This document shows positions 1-8,909 of a stretch of 64,000 nt of DNA, piece after piece. The stretch covers positions 1 to 64,000 of the forward strand of contig CAYZRS010000006.1 in NCBI GenBank assembly GCA_964480915.1, given 5' to 3'. The DNA is from CAWGCE01 sp964480915 (GTDB taxonomy: Bacteria > Planctomycetota > Planctomycetia > Pirellulales > Pirellulaceae). Every line of letters starts with the position of its first letter. Positions within the stretch are counted from its first letter, which is position 1. The notes under the pieces are model-generated. The model saw nothing but the letters and a program-made list of their open reading frames with translations. It was not told where the DNA came from and searched no databases. The translations under genes and the position numbers were made by a program.

Positions 1-1560
1 CCCTTGCGAAATGCCGGGGGCCGGCAGCGTGCTGCTTCCCATCAAAAAGGTGTCGATGGCACGTGCCGCGCCACGACCTTCATTGATGGCCCACACCACA
101 AGGGACTGGCCACGACGACAGTCACCCGCGGCGAAGACTCCGTCGATATTCGTGGCGAATTGGCCATGCTCGGCACGGAAAGTCTCCCAGTTGCCTCTCG
201 GATTTTGCATTTCCAAACCGAGCGATTCGCCCACCGATTTTTCCGGGCCCACAAAACCGGTTGCCAATAGCACGAGGTCGGCCGGCCAAACTTTTTCCGA
301 TCCTTCCACCTCAGAGAACGGCGCCTTCTCACCCGGCTGCGACCAATCGACGGTGATCGTCTTCACGCCGCTGACTTTGCCATTTCCGTCACTGATGAAC
401 TCCTTGGTGAGCACGCAGTAAGCGCGGGGGTCATCCCCGAATCGTGCCTCGGCTTCCGCATGCGAATAATCGACGCGATAGACGCGAGGCCACTGCGGCC
501 AAGGATTGTTATCGGCCCGCGACTCGGGTGGCTGGTCGAGCAGTTCAAAATTCACCACACTCGTGCAACCGTGGCGAAGCGAGGTCCCAATGCAGTCGGC
601 ACCCGTATCGCCACCACCGATTACCACGACATGCTTCTCTTTTGCCGACAAGAAATGGCCGTCGCTCAGTTCGGAATCGAGCAGACTCTTCGTGTTTCGT
701 GTGAGGAAGTCCATCGCCAAGTGGATGCCCTCTAGGTCTCGACCATCGCAGCGCGCCACCGGGTCAAATGGCCTCGTCGCACCAGTGCATAAAAGCAACG
801 CGTCATACGATTCCTGTAACTCGGCCGGATCCACGAACTGCACGTTGCAGCCTCGCTCCAACATGATTTGCGTCATGTGGCCGCTGGGAAAATCCTCCTG
901 CGTGCCAACGTGTGCATTGGTGATGAACGTCACGCCTTCCTGCCTGAGCAAATCGACACGCCGCTCGACAACCTGCTTCTCCAGCTTCATGTTGGGAATG
1001 CCATACATCAGCAGCCCACCGACTCGGTCGGCCCGTTCGTAGACGGTCACTTCGTGGCCAGCCTTGTTTAGCTGAGCCGCGGCCGCCAATCCGGACGGAC
1101 CCGAACCGACGATCGCCACCTTCTTTCCCGACCGATCGGCCGGCGGAACCGGCGTTACCCAACCCTCGGCAAAACCTCGATCGATAATCGCATTTTCAAT
1201 ATTCTTGATCGTGACGGGCGGGTTCGTGATTCCCAGAACGCAGGCACCTTCACACGGGGCAGGGCAAGTGCGACCGGTGAATTCTGGGAAGTTGTTGGTC
1301 TTGTGGAGCCGGTCGAGTGCCGGCCGCCAACGATCTCGGTAGACCAAATCGTTCCATTCGGGAATGAGATTGTCGATTGGACAACCGCTGTTCGACTGAC
1401 AGAACGGGACGCCGCAGTCCATGCACCGAGCACCTTGTCGCGTGAGATGCTTTTCCTCAGCCGGTGTGTAAATCTCTAAGAAATCGTTCGCCCGAACAAG
1501 CGGATCACGATAGGGAACGGTCGCGCGGTCGAACTGTTTGAATCCTGTTGGATTTCCCAT
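1..1560 (-). CDS. gltD: Glutamate synthase small (beta) subunit, C-terminus cut by window edge
   Basis: Small subunit of NADPH-dependent glutamate synthase; it passes electrons from NADPH through FAD and Fe-S clusters to GltB. The N-terminus carries the cysteine cluster CMDCGVPFC followed by GCP, as in the Fe-S domain of this family. A dinucleotide-binding motif VAIVGSGPSGLAAA follows around residue 130, and a second one, VVVIGGGDTGADCIG, near residue 290. About 520 codons are visible and the last ones (AIDTFLMGSSTLPAPG) match the family C-terminus, so only a few residues are missing. The ATG overlaps the gltB stop by one base (TAATG), which points to translational coupling in a gltBD operon. 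The reading frame runs off the left edge without a stop. Confidence 0.95.
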   Translation of the reverse strand, partial: MGNPTGFKQFDRATVPYRDPLVRANDFLEIYTPAEEKHLTRQGARCMDCGVPFCQSNSGCPIDNLIPEWNDLVYRDRWRPALDRLHKTNNFPEFTGRTCPAPCEGACVLGITNPPVTIKNIENAIIDRGFAEGWVTPVPPADRSGKKVAIVGSGPSGLAAAAQLNKAGHEVTVYERADRVGGLLMYGIPNMKLEKQVVERRVDLLRQEGVTFITNAHVGTQEDFPSGHMTQIMLERGCNVQFVDPAELQESYDALLLCTGATRPFDPVARCDGRDLEGIHLAMDFLTRNTKSLLDSELSDGHFLSAKEKHVVVIGGGDTGADCIGTSLRHGCTSVVNFELLDQPPESRADNNPWPQWPRVYRVDYSHAEAEARFGDDPRAYCVLTKEFISDGNGKVSGVKTITVDWSQPGEKAPFSEVEGSEKVWPADLVLLATGFVGPEKSVGESLGLEMQNPRGNWETFRAEHGQFATNIDGVFAAGDCRRGQSLVVWAINEGRGAARAIDTFLMGSSTLPAPGISQG

Positions 1561-4500
1561 TATGCATTCACCTGTTGTTTTGCTTGGCGCTGTTTGAGCA
1601 CTCGTTTGTAGTCGGTCGGCATGACCTTGACGAATTGAGCCAGTCTGCTCGACCAATCCTCGAGCACCTTCGCGGCGATCTCCGATCCGGTCAGCTCGCG
1701 ATGGTTCTCAATCAGGCGTCGAAGTTCGATAATGTCGGCTTCGGCTTCGACGCGTTCCAGTTCGACCATCTCTAAGTTGCAATTCAGATTGAAGTCGCCC
1801 GACTCATCCAAGACATAGGCAATTCCACCCGACATGCCGGCGGCAAAATTCCTACCGGTCGGCCCCAAAATCACGGCAACACCACCGGTCATATATTCAC
1901 ATCCATGGTCACCGACCCCTTCAATCACTGCCGTCGCGCCACTGTTGCGAACGCAGAACCGCTCGGCCGCCTGTCCGCGAATGTAGGCCTCACCACGCGT
2001 CGCTCCGTACAGGACGACATTGCCGACGATGATATTTTCTTCGGCCACAAAGCCACTGTTGGCCGGCGGGTAAACGATGATCCGACCGCCCGACAAACCC
2101 TTGCCAACGTAGTCGTTCGCATCCCCCTCCAATTCGATCGTGACTCCATGCGCCAAGAAAGCGGCCAGGCTTTGGCCGGCGGAACCGGTCAACTTGATAT
2201 GAATCGTGTCGGTCGGCAGGCCCTCTTCACCGTATCGCTTGGCAACGTTGTGACTGAGGATCGTACCGACTGTCCGATTAATGTTCACGATCGGCGATTC
2301 GATCCGCACTGATTCGCCGCGCAACAATGCGGGCTCGGCTGCCGGCAACAACGTCGTATTATCGAGCGCCAGTTCCAGCCCGTGATCTTGCTCCTGAGTA
2401 CAAATCACATCGGCATCGTCACGCGGATGTTTGGCAGGAGCCAGCAAGCCGCTCAGATCGAGCCCATCCGCTTTCCAATGTTCAATCGCCGCGGAAGCGT
2501 CTAAGCAGTCAGTGCGGCCCACCATGTCGGTCAATTTGCGAAATCCCAATTCGGCCATGATTTCGCGAGCATCTTCAGCCACCATGAACAGATAGTTCAC
2601 AACATGCTCCGGCTGGCCGGCAAACTGAGCCCTCAGTTCCGGATCCTGTGTCGCTATTCCCACGGGGCAGGTATTGAGATGACACTTTCGCATCATGATA
2701 CAGCCCAGCGTGATCAAAGGCGCCGTTGAGAAACCCATCTCCTCGGCTCCCAACATCGCCGCCAACACGACGTCCCGACCCGTCTTAAGCCCGCCATCGG
2801 TCTGCACTACGACCCGACTGCGCAGCCCGTTCAACATCAACGTTTGGTGCGTTTCGGCCAAACCGAGCTCCCAAGGCAGGCCCGCATGCTTGATGCTTGT
2901 TAACGGAGATGCGCCGGTACCGCCCGCATCGCCCGATATCAGGACGTGATCGGCAAACCCCTTGGCGACACCGGCCGCAACCGTCCCCACGCCCACTTCG
3001 GAAACCAATTTGACGCTGATGCGCGCCGACGGGTTGGCGTTCTTCAAGTCGTGAATCAGCTGTTTAAGATCTTCGATCGAGTAAATATCGTGGTGCGGAG
3101 GTGGGCTGATAAGGCCCACACCGGGCGTCGAGTAGCGGACCTTGGCGATCGTCTCGCTCACTTTGCGACCCGGCAATTCGCCCCCTTCACCTGGCTTGGC
3201 TCCCTGCGAAATCTTGATTTGCAGTTCGTCGGCATTCGCCAAGTAAGAGATCGTGACGCCGAATCGGCCTGACGCAATCTGCTTGATGGCAGACCGCTTG
3301 GAATCGCCGTTCGGAAGCGTTTCCCAACGAGCCGGATCCTCGCCCCCTTCGCCCGTATTGCTCTTGCCGCCCATGCGGTTCATGGCGACCGCCAGCGTTT
3401 CATGCGCCTCGGCAGAGATCGAACCGTAACTCATCGCACCCGTGCAGAAACGCTTTACGATTTCACTGGCCGGCTCGACCTCCTCCAAAGAAATCGCGGG
3501 GCCGTTGGCACCCGCTTTGAATTGAATCAACCCTCGCAGCGTCCAGCGGGTTTTGGCGCTGTTGTTGATGTGATCGGCAAAACGGCGATACGCATCACGA
3601 CTGTCGGTTCGCGCCGCAAGTTGCAGATCGGCAATCGCGTCCGGGTCCCACGCGTGTCGTTCACCCTCCGCGCGCCAGTGATATTCGCCCACATTCAACA
3701 GTGGCAAGGTCGGAGTCTGATCCGAATCTGGATAACCCAATTTGTGGCGTCGGAGCGATTCTTCCGCCAACACGTCGAAACTGACACCCTGTACGCGACT
3801 GGCGGTTCCCGTAAAGCACTTCTGGATCACATCGTCCTTCAGGCCAATCGCTTCAAAAATCTGAGCTCCCTTGTAGCTTTGCAATGTCGAAATGCCCATC
3901 TTCGCCATCACTTTCAACATCCCCTTGGCGACACCCTTGCGATAAGCCGAAACGACCGCATCGTCGTCGGCGAATTCTTCCACCTCGGGCAAATCTTGCA
4001 CTCGTGCCTGCCACAACGACTCGAACGCCAAATACGGATTGATGGCATCGGCACCGTACCCCACCAATAAGCAATGATGATGAACTTCGCGTGCCTCACC
4101 TGTTTCCAAGATCAGGCCGATTCGAGTCCGCTTGATCTGACGAATCAGGTGCTGATGAACCGCGCCGCAAGCAAGCAGGGAACTCAGCGGCACACGATCC
4201 GAGTTCACTTTTCGGTCGCTGAGAATCACCAGCGAATAGCCATCATCGATCGCTTGTTCCGCTTCGGCACAAGCCCGATCGAGTGCCGCCACCATCCCAT
4301 CTGCGCCGTTGCTGCGCGGATAGGTAATGTCGATGGTCTTCGTGCGCCAACCACGATGATCCATATCACGCAGCGCCGTCAATTCTTCGTTCCGCAAAAT
4401 CGGATGGGGAATCAACAGCCGGTGACAATCGGTCTCTGCCGCTTCCAGCACGTTCCCTTCGGGGCCGATGTAGCACTCGAGCGACATCACGACTTCTTCG

Positions 4501-6122
4501 CGGATCGAGTCGATCGCCGGGTTCGTGACCTGGGCAAACAGCTGCTTAAAATAGTCGTAGATCAGACGCGGTTTGTCTGACATGCAGGCGAGCGACGCAT
4601 CGTTCCCCATCGAACCGATCGGATCACGACGCTCCTGAACGAGCGGAAGCAGCATGAAGTGGCCCGTTTCGATCGAATAGCCGAACGCCTGCATGCGGGC
4701 CAACAGTGTTTCCGGATAGAAGCCGTGCGGCTGATTTTGAGGAGCCAGCTCGGCCAATTCAATACGCTGCTTTCGCAACCACTCGCCGTATGGCCGCAGC
4801 GAGGCGATCTGCTGTTTGAGTTCGTCGTCGGGAACGAGTCGTCCCTGTGCAAAATCGACGAGGAACATTCGCCCAGGCTGCAACCGTCCTTTTGATTTCA
4901 CATTTGCCGGGTCGATGTCGACCACACCGACTTCGCTGGCCATGACGACTCGGTCATCGTGCGTCATGTAATAACGGCTCGGTCGCAGCCCGTTGCGATC
5001 GAGCACGGCGCCGATACAGGTCCCATCGGTAAAGACGATCGAGGCCGGGCCGTCCCACGGCTCCATTAAGCAGGAATGGTACTCATAGAACGCCCGCTTT
5101 TCTTCCGACATCGTTTTGTGTTTTTGCCACGCCTCGGGCACCATCATCATGACCGACTCCTGCAGCGAGCGGCCCCCCATCAGCAAAAACTCGAGGACAT
5201 TGTCGAACGTGCCTGAATCGGAACAGTCGGGCTCCACCACAGGACTCAGCTGCTTGATCTTGTCGCCGTAGAGCGGACTGTCGATCAGACCTTCGCGAGC
5301 CCGCATCCAATTCGCATTCCCACGGAGTGTGTTGATTTCCCCGTTGTGGCTCATGAAACGACACGGCTGAGCTCGATCCCACGACGGAAACGTGTTCGTA
5401 GAAAACCGCGAATGGACCATCGCAAGGTGCGACTTATATTCTGGATCGCGGAGATCGGGATAGAAGGGCAACAGCTGGTCCGGAGTGAGCATGCCCTTGT
5501 AAACGATGATGCCCGTCGACAGGCTGCAGACGTAAAACATCAACCGCTGTGAAAGTTCCTGATTGCCCCGCAGCTGATGACTTGCCTGCTTGCGAATCAG
5601 ATAGAGCTGACGTGCGAACTCTTCATTGGTGATGCCATCGGCAGCAGCGACGAACAACTGCCGCATCACCGGCATCGCGGCGCGAGCCGATGGACCAATG
5701 TCGGCCAAATCGGCGTCGGTGGGCACCTTCCGCCAACCCAACAATCGCTGACCATACTGCTCGACCAGCGCCTCCAACTGCCGCTTACAGTGAGCCCGCT
5801 GCGACTCCTCCACCGGCAGGAAGACGATACCGGCCGCAAATTGGCCCGGTTCCGGCAAGTCAACTTGCATTTCATCGGCGGCCACTTGGCGCAGAAATGC
5901 ATCCGGCATCGCCGTCAGGATACCGGCGCCATCCCCGGTATTCGGCTCGGCACCACAGGCGCCACGGTGGTCCATGCGGCGGAGCATTTCGTCCGCATCG
6001 GTGACAATTTTATGAGAAGGCTGACCTTTGACATGAGCCACAAAGCCGACGCCACAACTGTCGTGTTCGTGAGCCGGATCGTAGAGTCCGTACTTTTCTG
6101 GAGGACCAAATTTCGGTTCCAT
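1560..6122 (-). CDS. gltB: Glutamate synthase large (alpha) subunit
   Basis: Large subunit of glutamate synthase (GOGAT): it releases ammonia from glutamine and adds it to 2-oxoglutarate. About 1520 residues, the usual size. The start at 6122 gives MEPKFGPPEKYGLYDP and places the nucleophile Cys at residue 23 (HDSCGVGF), consistent with a short propeptide removed to expose Cys1 of the Ntn amidohydrolase domain. The 3Fe-4S ligands are seen as C1141, C1147 and C1152 (CIMMRKCHLNTC). The C-terminal GXGXG beta-helix region follows. A TTG start at 6227, overlapping the upstream regulator's stop, would add 35 poorly conserved-looking residues and is less likely. Operon: LysR regulator upstream, gltD downstream. 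Confidence 0.97.
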   Translation of the reverse strand: MEPKFGPPEKYGLYDPAHEHDSCGVGFVAHVKGQPSHKIVTDADEMLRRMDHRGACGAEPNTGDGAGILTAMPDAFLRQVAADEMQVDLPEPGQFAAGIVFLPVEESQRAHCKRQLEALVEQYGQRLLGWRKVPTDADLADIGPSARAAMPVMRQLFVAAADGITNEEFARQLYLIRKQASHQLRGNQELSQRLMFYVCSLSTGIIVYKGMLTPDQLLPFYPDLRDPEYKSHLAMVHSRFSTNTFPSWDRAQPCRFMSHNGEINTLRGNANWMRAREGLIDSPLYGDKIKQLSPVVEPDCSDSGTFDNVLEFLLMGGRSLQESVMMMVPEAWQKHKTMSEEKRAFYEYHSCLMEPWDGPASIVFTDGTCIGAVLDRNGLRPSRYYMTHDDRVVMASEVGVVDIDPANVKSKGRLQPGRMFLVDFAQGRLVPDDELKQQIASLRPYGEWLRKQRIELAELAPQNQPHGFYPETLLARMQAFGYSIETGHFMLLPLVQERRDPIGSMGNDASLACMSDKPRLIYDYFKQLFAQVTNPAIDSIREEVVMSLECYIGPEGNVLEAAETDCHRLLIPHPILRNEELTALRDMDHRGWRTKTIDITYPRSNGADGMVAALDRACAEAEQAIDDGYSLVILSDRKVNSDRVPLSSLLACGAVHQHLIRQIKRTRIGLILETGEAREVHHHCLLVGYGADAINPYLAFESLWQARVQDLPEVEEFADDDAVVSAYRKGVAKGMLKVMAKMGISTLQSYKGAQIFEAIGLKDDVIQKCFTGTASRVQGVSFDVLAEESLRRHKLGYPDSDQTPTLPLLNVGEYHWRAEGERHAWDPDAIADLQLAARTDSRDAYRRFADHINNSAKTRWTLRGLIQFKAGANGPAISLEEVEPASEIVKRFCTGAMSYGSISAEAHETLAVAMNRMGGKSNTGEGGEDPARWETLPNGDSKRSAIKQIASGRFGVTISYLANADELQIKISQGAKPGEGGELPGRKVSETIAKVRYSTPGVGLISPPPHHDIYSIEDLKQLIHDLKNANPSARISVKLVSEVGVGTVAAGVAKGFADHVLISGDAGGTGASPLTSIKHAGLPWELGLAETHQTLMLNGLRSRVVVQTDGGLKTGRDVVLAAMLGAEEMGFSTAPLITLGCIMMRKCHLNTCPVGIATQDPELRAQFAGQPEHVVNYLFMVAEDAREIMAELGFRKLTDMVGRTDCLDASAAIEHWKADGLDLSGLLAPAKHPRDDADVICTQEQDHGLELALDNTTLLPAAEPALLRGESVRIESPIVNINRTVGTILSHNVAKRYGEEGLPTDTIHIKLTGSAGQSLAAFLAHGVTIELEGDANDYVGKGLSGGRIIVYPPANSGFVAEENIIVGNVVLYGATRGEAYIRGQAAERFCVRNSGATAVIEGVGDHGCEYMTGGVAVILGPTGRNFAAGMSGGIAYVLDESGDFNLNCNLEMVELERVEAEADIIELRRLIENHRELTGSEIAAKVLEDWSSRLAQFVKVMPTDYKRVLKQRQAKQQVNA

Positions 6123-6223
6123 CGTTTCTCGTTCTTTTCTGCCGCCTGCTGACGGCCCCAGTGCTTTCAACCTTGTTGTTTTATCGTTCACGTCTTGAGC
6201 GGCCAGCGCCACCCTCGGTCGGA

Positions 6224-7183
6224 TCAAATACCCATGCCGGCCACGTTTCCGTGCAGCAGTCTTTCGCTGCGCGCCGCAGGCGCTTCGGCCAGCGGCAAAT
6301 CCATCAGTTCCATCACGAATCGTTCGGCTGTCGGGCTGAGCGCATGCCCACGACGATGAATGATCCCCAATGGCCTGTGCAGCGCCGTCTGTCCGTCATC
6401 ATCGACAAGCGGCACCGTGACGAGAGAACCAAACTCGACCTCGCGCGCGACCGTCGGTAGGGGAAGGATGCTGATACCCGCGTTGATCTCTAAAGCTCGC
6501 TTGATGGTTTCGATATTGTCAAACTCCATCACCGTCTCGACTTTCGCGTCGTGCTTTGCGAGGTGTTTCTTAATTTCACTGCGAATTTTGGAACCGCGAT
6601 CAAAGCTCACCCACTTGGTTGCGTTCAACTGATCAGGACGTAAGTACTCGCGGCCAGAAAATTCATGCTGCGGTGCACACACCACCGCCATCGCCTCTTC
6701 GCGCCAAGGAATCGATTCGATCGTCCGCGACGACTTGGGATAACTGACAATGCCCAGCTCGACCGATTCCTGTTCCACCAATTCGTAAACCTGACCCGGG
6801 TGCTGGTACTGAACCTGGACGTTGGCTTGGGGATACCGAGTCAAGAAGTCACCGATGTGTCGGTTGATGTGGCTCAAACCGGCCGAGTAAATCGAAACCA
6901 ATTTGACGCGACCGGCCACCTCTTCTCGCAACGAACGGACTCGATCTTCCAACTGCAAATACTGATCAACGATCGAACAGGCGCCTCGATAGAACGCCTC
7001 GCCCTCAGCCGTGACGACCCATGGCCGCTTCGAACGATCGATCAGCGGCAAACCGAGCCGCTCTTCCAATTGCTGCACGCGCTGACTGGCCGCCGATTGC
7101 GTCAGCCCGTTTTCTTCGGCGGCCCCTGAAAAACTGTGCTGCCGCACGACATCGCAGTAAAGCTTGAGAATTTTCAGGTGCAT
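6224..7183 (-). CDS. LysR-family transcriptional regulator upstream of gltBD
   Basis: About 319 residues. The N-terminal winged helix-turn-helix (residues about 3-62) includes LTQSAASQRVQQLEERLG, typical of LysR regulators; the rest fits the periplasmic-binding-like effector domain. The start MHLKILKLYCDVV at 7183 is preferred; an upstream ATG at 7207 lies inside a palindrome and would add eight residues. It lies 101 nt before gltB on the same strand, so it may be cotranscribed with gltBD, unlike the divergent gltC-gltAB layout of Bacillus. Control of nitrogen assimilation is inferred from position. The overall look is closer to the CysB-like group than to any specifically named regulator. 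Confidence 0.88.
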   Translation of the reverse strand: MHLKILKLYCDVVRQHSFSGAAEENGLTQSAASQRVQQLEERLGLPLIDRSKRPWVVTAEGEAFYRGACSIVDQYLQLEDRVRSLREEVAGRVKLVSIYSAGLSHINRHIGDFLTRYPQANVQVQYQHPGQVYELVEQESVELGIVSYPKSSRTIESIPWREEAMAVVCAPQHEFSGREYLRPDQLNATKWVSFDRGSKIRSEIKKHLAKHDAKVETVMEFDNIETIKRALEINAGISILPLPTVAREVEFGSLVTVPLVDDDGQTALHRPLGIIHRRGHALSPTAERFVMELMDLPLAEAPAARSERLLHGNVAGMGI

Positions 7184-7202
7184 GCAACTGGCCCAAATTA
7201 GC

Positions 7203-7223
7203 AACATTAGAGCCGCTAATGTT
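7203..7223. promoter_or_regulatory. Perfect 8-bp inverted repeat, likely LysR-type operator
   Basis: AACATTAG (7203-7210) and CTAATGTT (7216-7223) are exact inverted copies around a 5-nt centre. The core fits the T-N11-A pattern of LysR boxes (T7207 to A7219). It lies about 20 nt upstream of the lysR start, a position suited to autorepression. The role is inferred. Confidence 0.5.
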
Positions 7224-7228
7224 ACAAT

Positions 7229-7265
7229 ATTCCGGAATTAGAATTGTGAATACTAGATTAATTCC
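7229..7265. promoter_or_regulatory. Second palindrome cluster in the lysR promoter region
   Basis: ATTCCGGAAT at 7229-7238 is a perfect 10-bp palindrome. GGAATTA (7234-7240) is also repeated in inverted form as TAATTCC at 7259-7265. With the repeat at 7203-7223 this gives several dyads within about 65 AT-rich bases in front of lysR, as expected for a multi-site LysR operator. On the minus strand TTCACA followed 15 nt later by TATTGT may be the promoter; this is weak. Confidence 0.35.
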
Positions 7266-7302
7266 TTGAAAATCGGCCGTCAACGGGTGGAAATGAGCGT
7301 CG

Positions 7303-7333
7303 CCGAGCGGTGCTGCGCCACGCTGCCGCTCGG
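7303..7333 (-). terminator. Possible hairpin terminator after the phosphate transporter gene
   Basis: CCGAGCGG (7303-7310) and CCGCTCGG (7326-7333) form a perfect 8-bp GC-rich stem about 50 nt past the stop of the PiT gene. There is no U-tract on the minus strand, so it may be a pause or RNA-stability element rather than a true intrinsic terminator. Confidence 0.3.
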
Positions 7334-7380
7334 TTTCCGCAAGAAATCGTGGCCTGCCGCGGCCGTTTTCAACCACGTTT

Positions 7381-8781
7381 TCAGCCAGAAAGGGCCCGAA
7401 ACAAGAGAAACAGCGCACCAGAGACCGTGATGCAGAACGGGACGGTCAGCACCCAGGCCCACAAGATTTTCGTCACCGTACTCTTTTGAAGGTTTTCTTT
7501 ACCGCCCCGAGCAAACATCGTCCCGGCAATCCCCGAAGACAACACGTGCGTCGTGCTAACGGGCAGGTGCAGATAGGTCGAGACAGCGATCGTACTGGCC
7601 GCGACCAGTTCGGCCGAGGCGCCTTGAGCATAGCTCAAATGGGTCTTTCCAATCTTTTCGCCGATCGTCACAACGATTCGTTTCCAGCCAATCATCGTCC
7701 CGATGCCCAACGAGAGCGCGATCAGCACAATGACCCAGGTCGGTGCGTATTCGGTGAAGCTGGCCAGTTCGTCCGTACTTTTCTTTAGGGCGATGAGGGC
7801 TGCCGTCGGTTCGCCTTCATGGTCCTTTGTCATGTCTCTGGCCGCGTCCAGCGCCAGCAAAATCTCCCGCCGCAGCGCAAACCGCTGCTCATCGGCAAGG
7901 TCAACAAAGTCGCCCGATTCGACTCGCATCGTCGTCAACGCGGCGACATGCGAACTGAGACGATCCAACGCCGGCTGATGCGCGGCCTGCGATCCAGCCT
8001 GGCGCCAATCGGCCGCTGACGATTCGAGTGCCGCGACCGCCGCGGCCATTTCGGCCGGCGTCGTCGACCGGTCGAGCGCAAAGTAGGACGGTGCGACGCC
8101 GATCAAGATGAGCATCATCAATCCGATCCCTTTTTGTCCATCGTTGGAACCGTGGGAAAAGGAAACGGCGGAGCAAGTCAAAATCAAAATCGCGCGAATC
8201 CAAAGCGGAGGAGGCGTATCTCCATCGGGAGATGCAAACAACTGCTTGTTCTTGGTGAAAATCGCCTTCAGTAACATCATTAAGAACATCGCCAGCAAGA
8301 AGCCGAACGCGGGAGAGAACAGCAGTGCCTCCCCGATGTGAATCACCTTCCGCCAGTTAACCGACGATTCGCCTTCGCCGAGAAAACCGTAAGCGATGCC
8401 GACTCCAAGAATCGACCCGATTAAGGTGTGCGAGCTGGAGGCTGGAATACCTAAGTACCACGTCCCCAAGTTCCAAAGAATCGCGGTAAAAAGGATGGCT
8501 CCTACCATCCCCAGGCTGTGAGTGATGCTCTGATCGACCAGCGTTTCCACAGGCAACATGTGAATGATGCCCATCGCGACACCGATACCGCCAAGAAATA
8601 CACCCAACCCGTTCAGCAGTCCCGACAAAACGACCGCCTGGACCGGCTTCAACGATTTCGTATAGATCACGGTCGCGACCGCATTGGCCGTATCGTGGAA
8701 CCCATTGATGAATTCAAAAGCGCAGACGCACAGGATGCACAACACCAACAGCGCGGTCAGCACGGTACTCAATCCAAACAT
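7381..8781 (-). CDS. PiT-family inorganic phosphate transporter
   Basis: A 466-residue membrane protein of the PiT family, which imports phosphate (often as a metal-phosphate complex) with protons or sodium. Both family signatures are present: GFHDTANAVATVIYT near residues 27-41 and SHGSNDGQKGIG near 207-218, in the two inverted halves. About ten hydrophobic helices are visible. A soluble loop of roughly 110 residues (about 232-345), rich in Ala, Asp and Glu, sits between the halves, as in many bacterial PiT proteins. No PhoU-like gene is adjacent. The start MFGLSTVLTALLVL leads directly into the first helix. Confidence 0.93.
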   Translation of the reverse strand: MFGLSTVLTALLVLCILCVCAFEFINGFHDTANAVATVIYTKSLKPVQAVVLSGLLNGLGVFLGGIGVAMGIIHMLPVETLVDQSITHSLGMVGAILFTAILWNLGTWYLGIPASSSHTLIGSILGVGIAYGFLGEGESSVNWRKVIHIGEALLFSPAFGFLLAMFLMMLLKAIFTKNKQLFASPDGDTPPPLWIRAILILTCSAVSFSHGSNDGQKGIGLMMLILIGVAPSYFALDRSTTPAEMAAAVAALESSAADWRQAGSQAAHQPALDRLSSHVAALTTMRVESGDFVDLADEQRFALRREILLALDAARDMTKDHEGEPTAALIALKKSTDELASFTEYAPTWVIVLIALSLGIGTMIGWKRIVVTIGEKIGKTHLSYAQGASAELVAASTIAVSTYLHLPVSTTHVLSSGIAGTMFARGGKENLQKSTVTKILWAWVLTVPFCITVSGALFLLFRALSG

Positions 8782-8909
8782 GATCGGCAGTCACTCGTGA
8801 GAAGCATCAAGACGGAATTTCTTGCGGCCGCATATTAGGAAGTCACACGGCGCAGTGCCATCCCGTGTCGATGAATCAGATCGGCCAACCCCAGCGTCAA
8901 CGGCGGCGA

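Noticed and set aside
3402..4070. Plus-strand reading frame of 222 codons inside gltB
   Set aside because: Antisense shadow of the conserved gltB coding sequence; Arg-rich composition as expected for a shadow frame.
6123..6227. Longer gltB from the TTG at 6227, overlapping the lysR stop
   Set aside because: It would place the mature Cys1 after a 58-residue propeptide; ATG 6122 gives a short propeptide as in the family.
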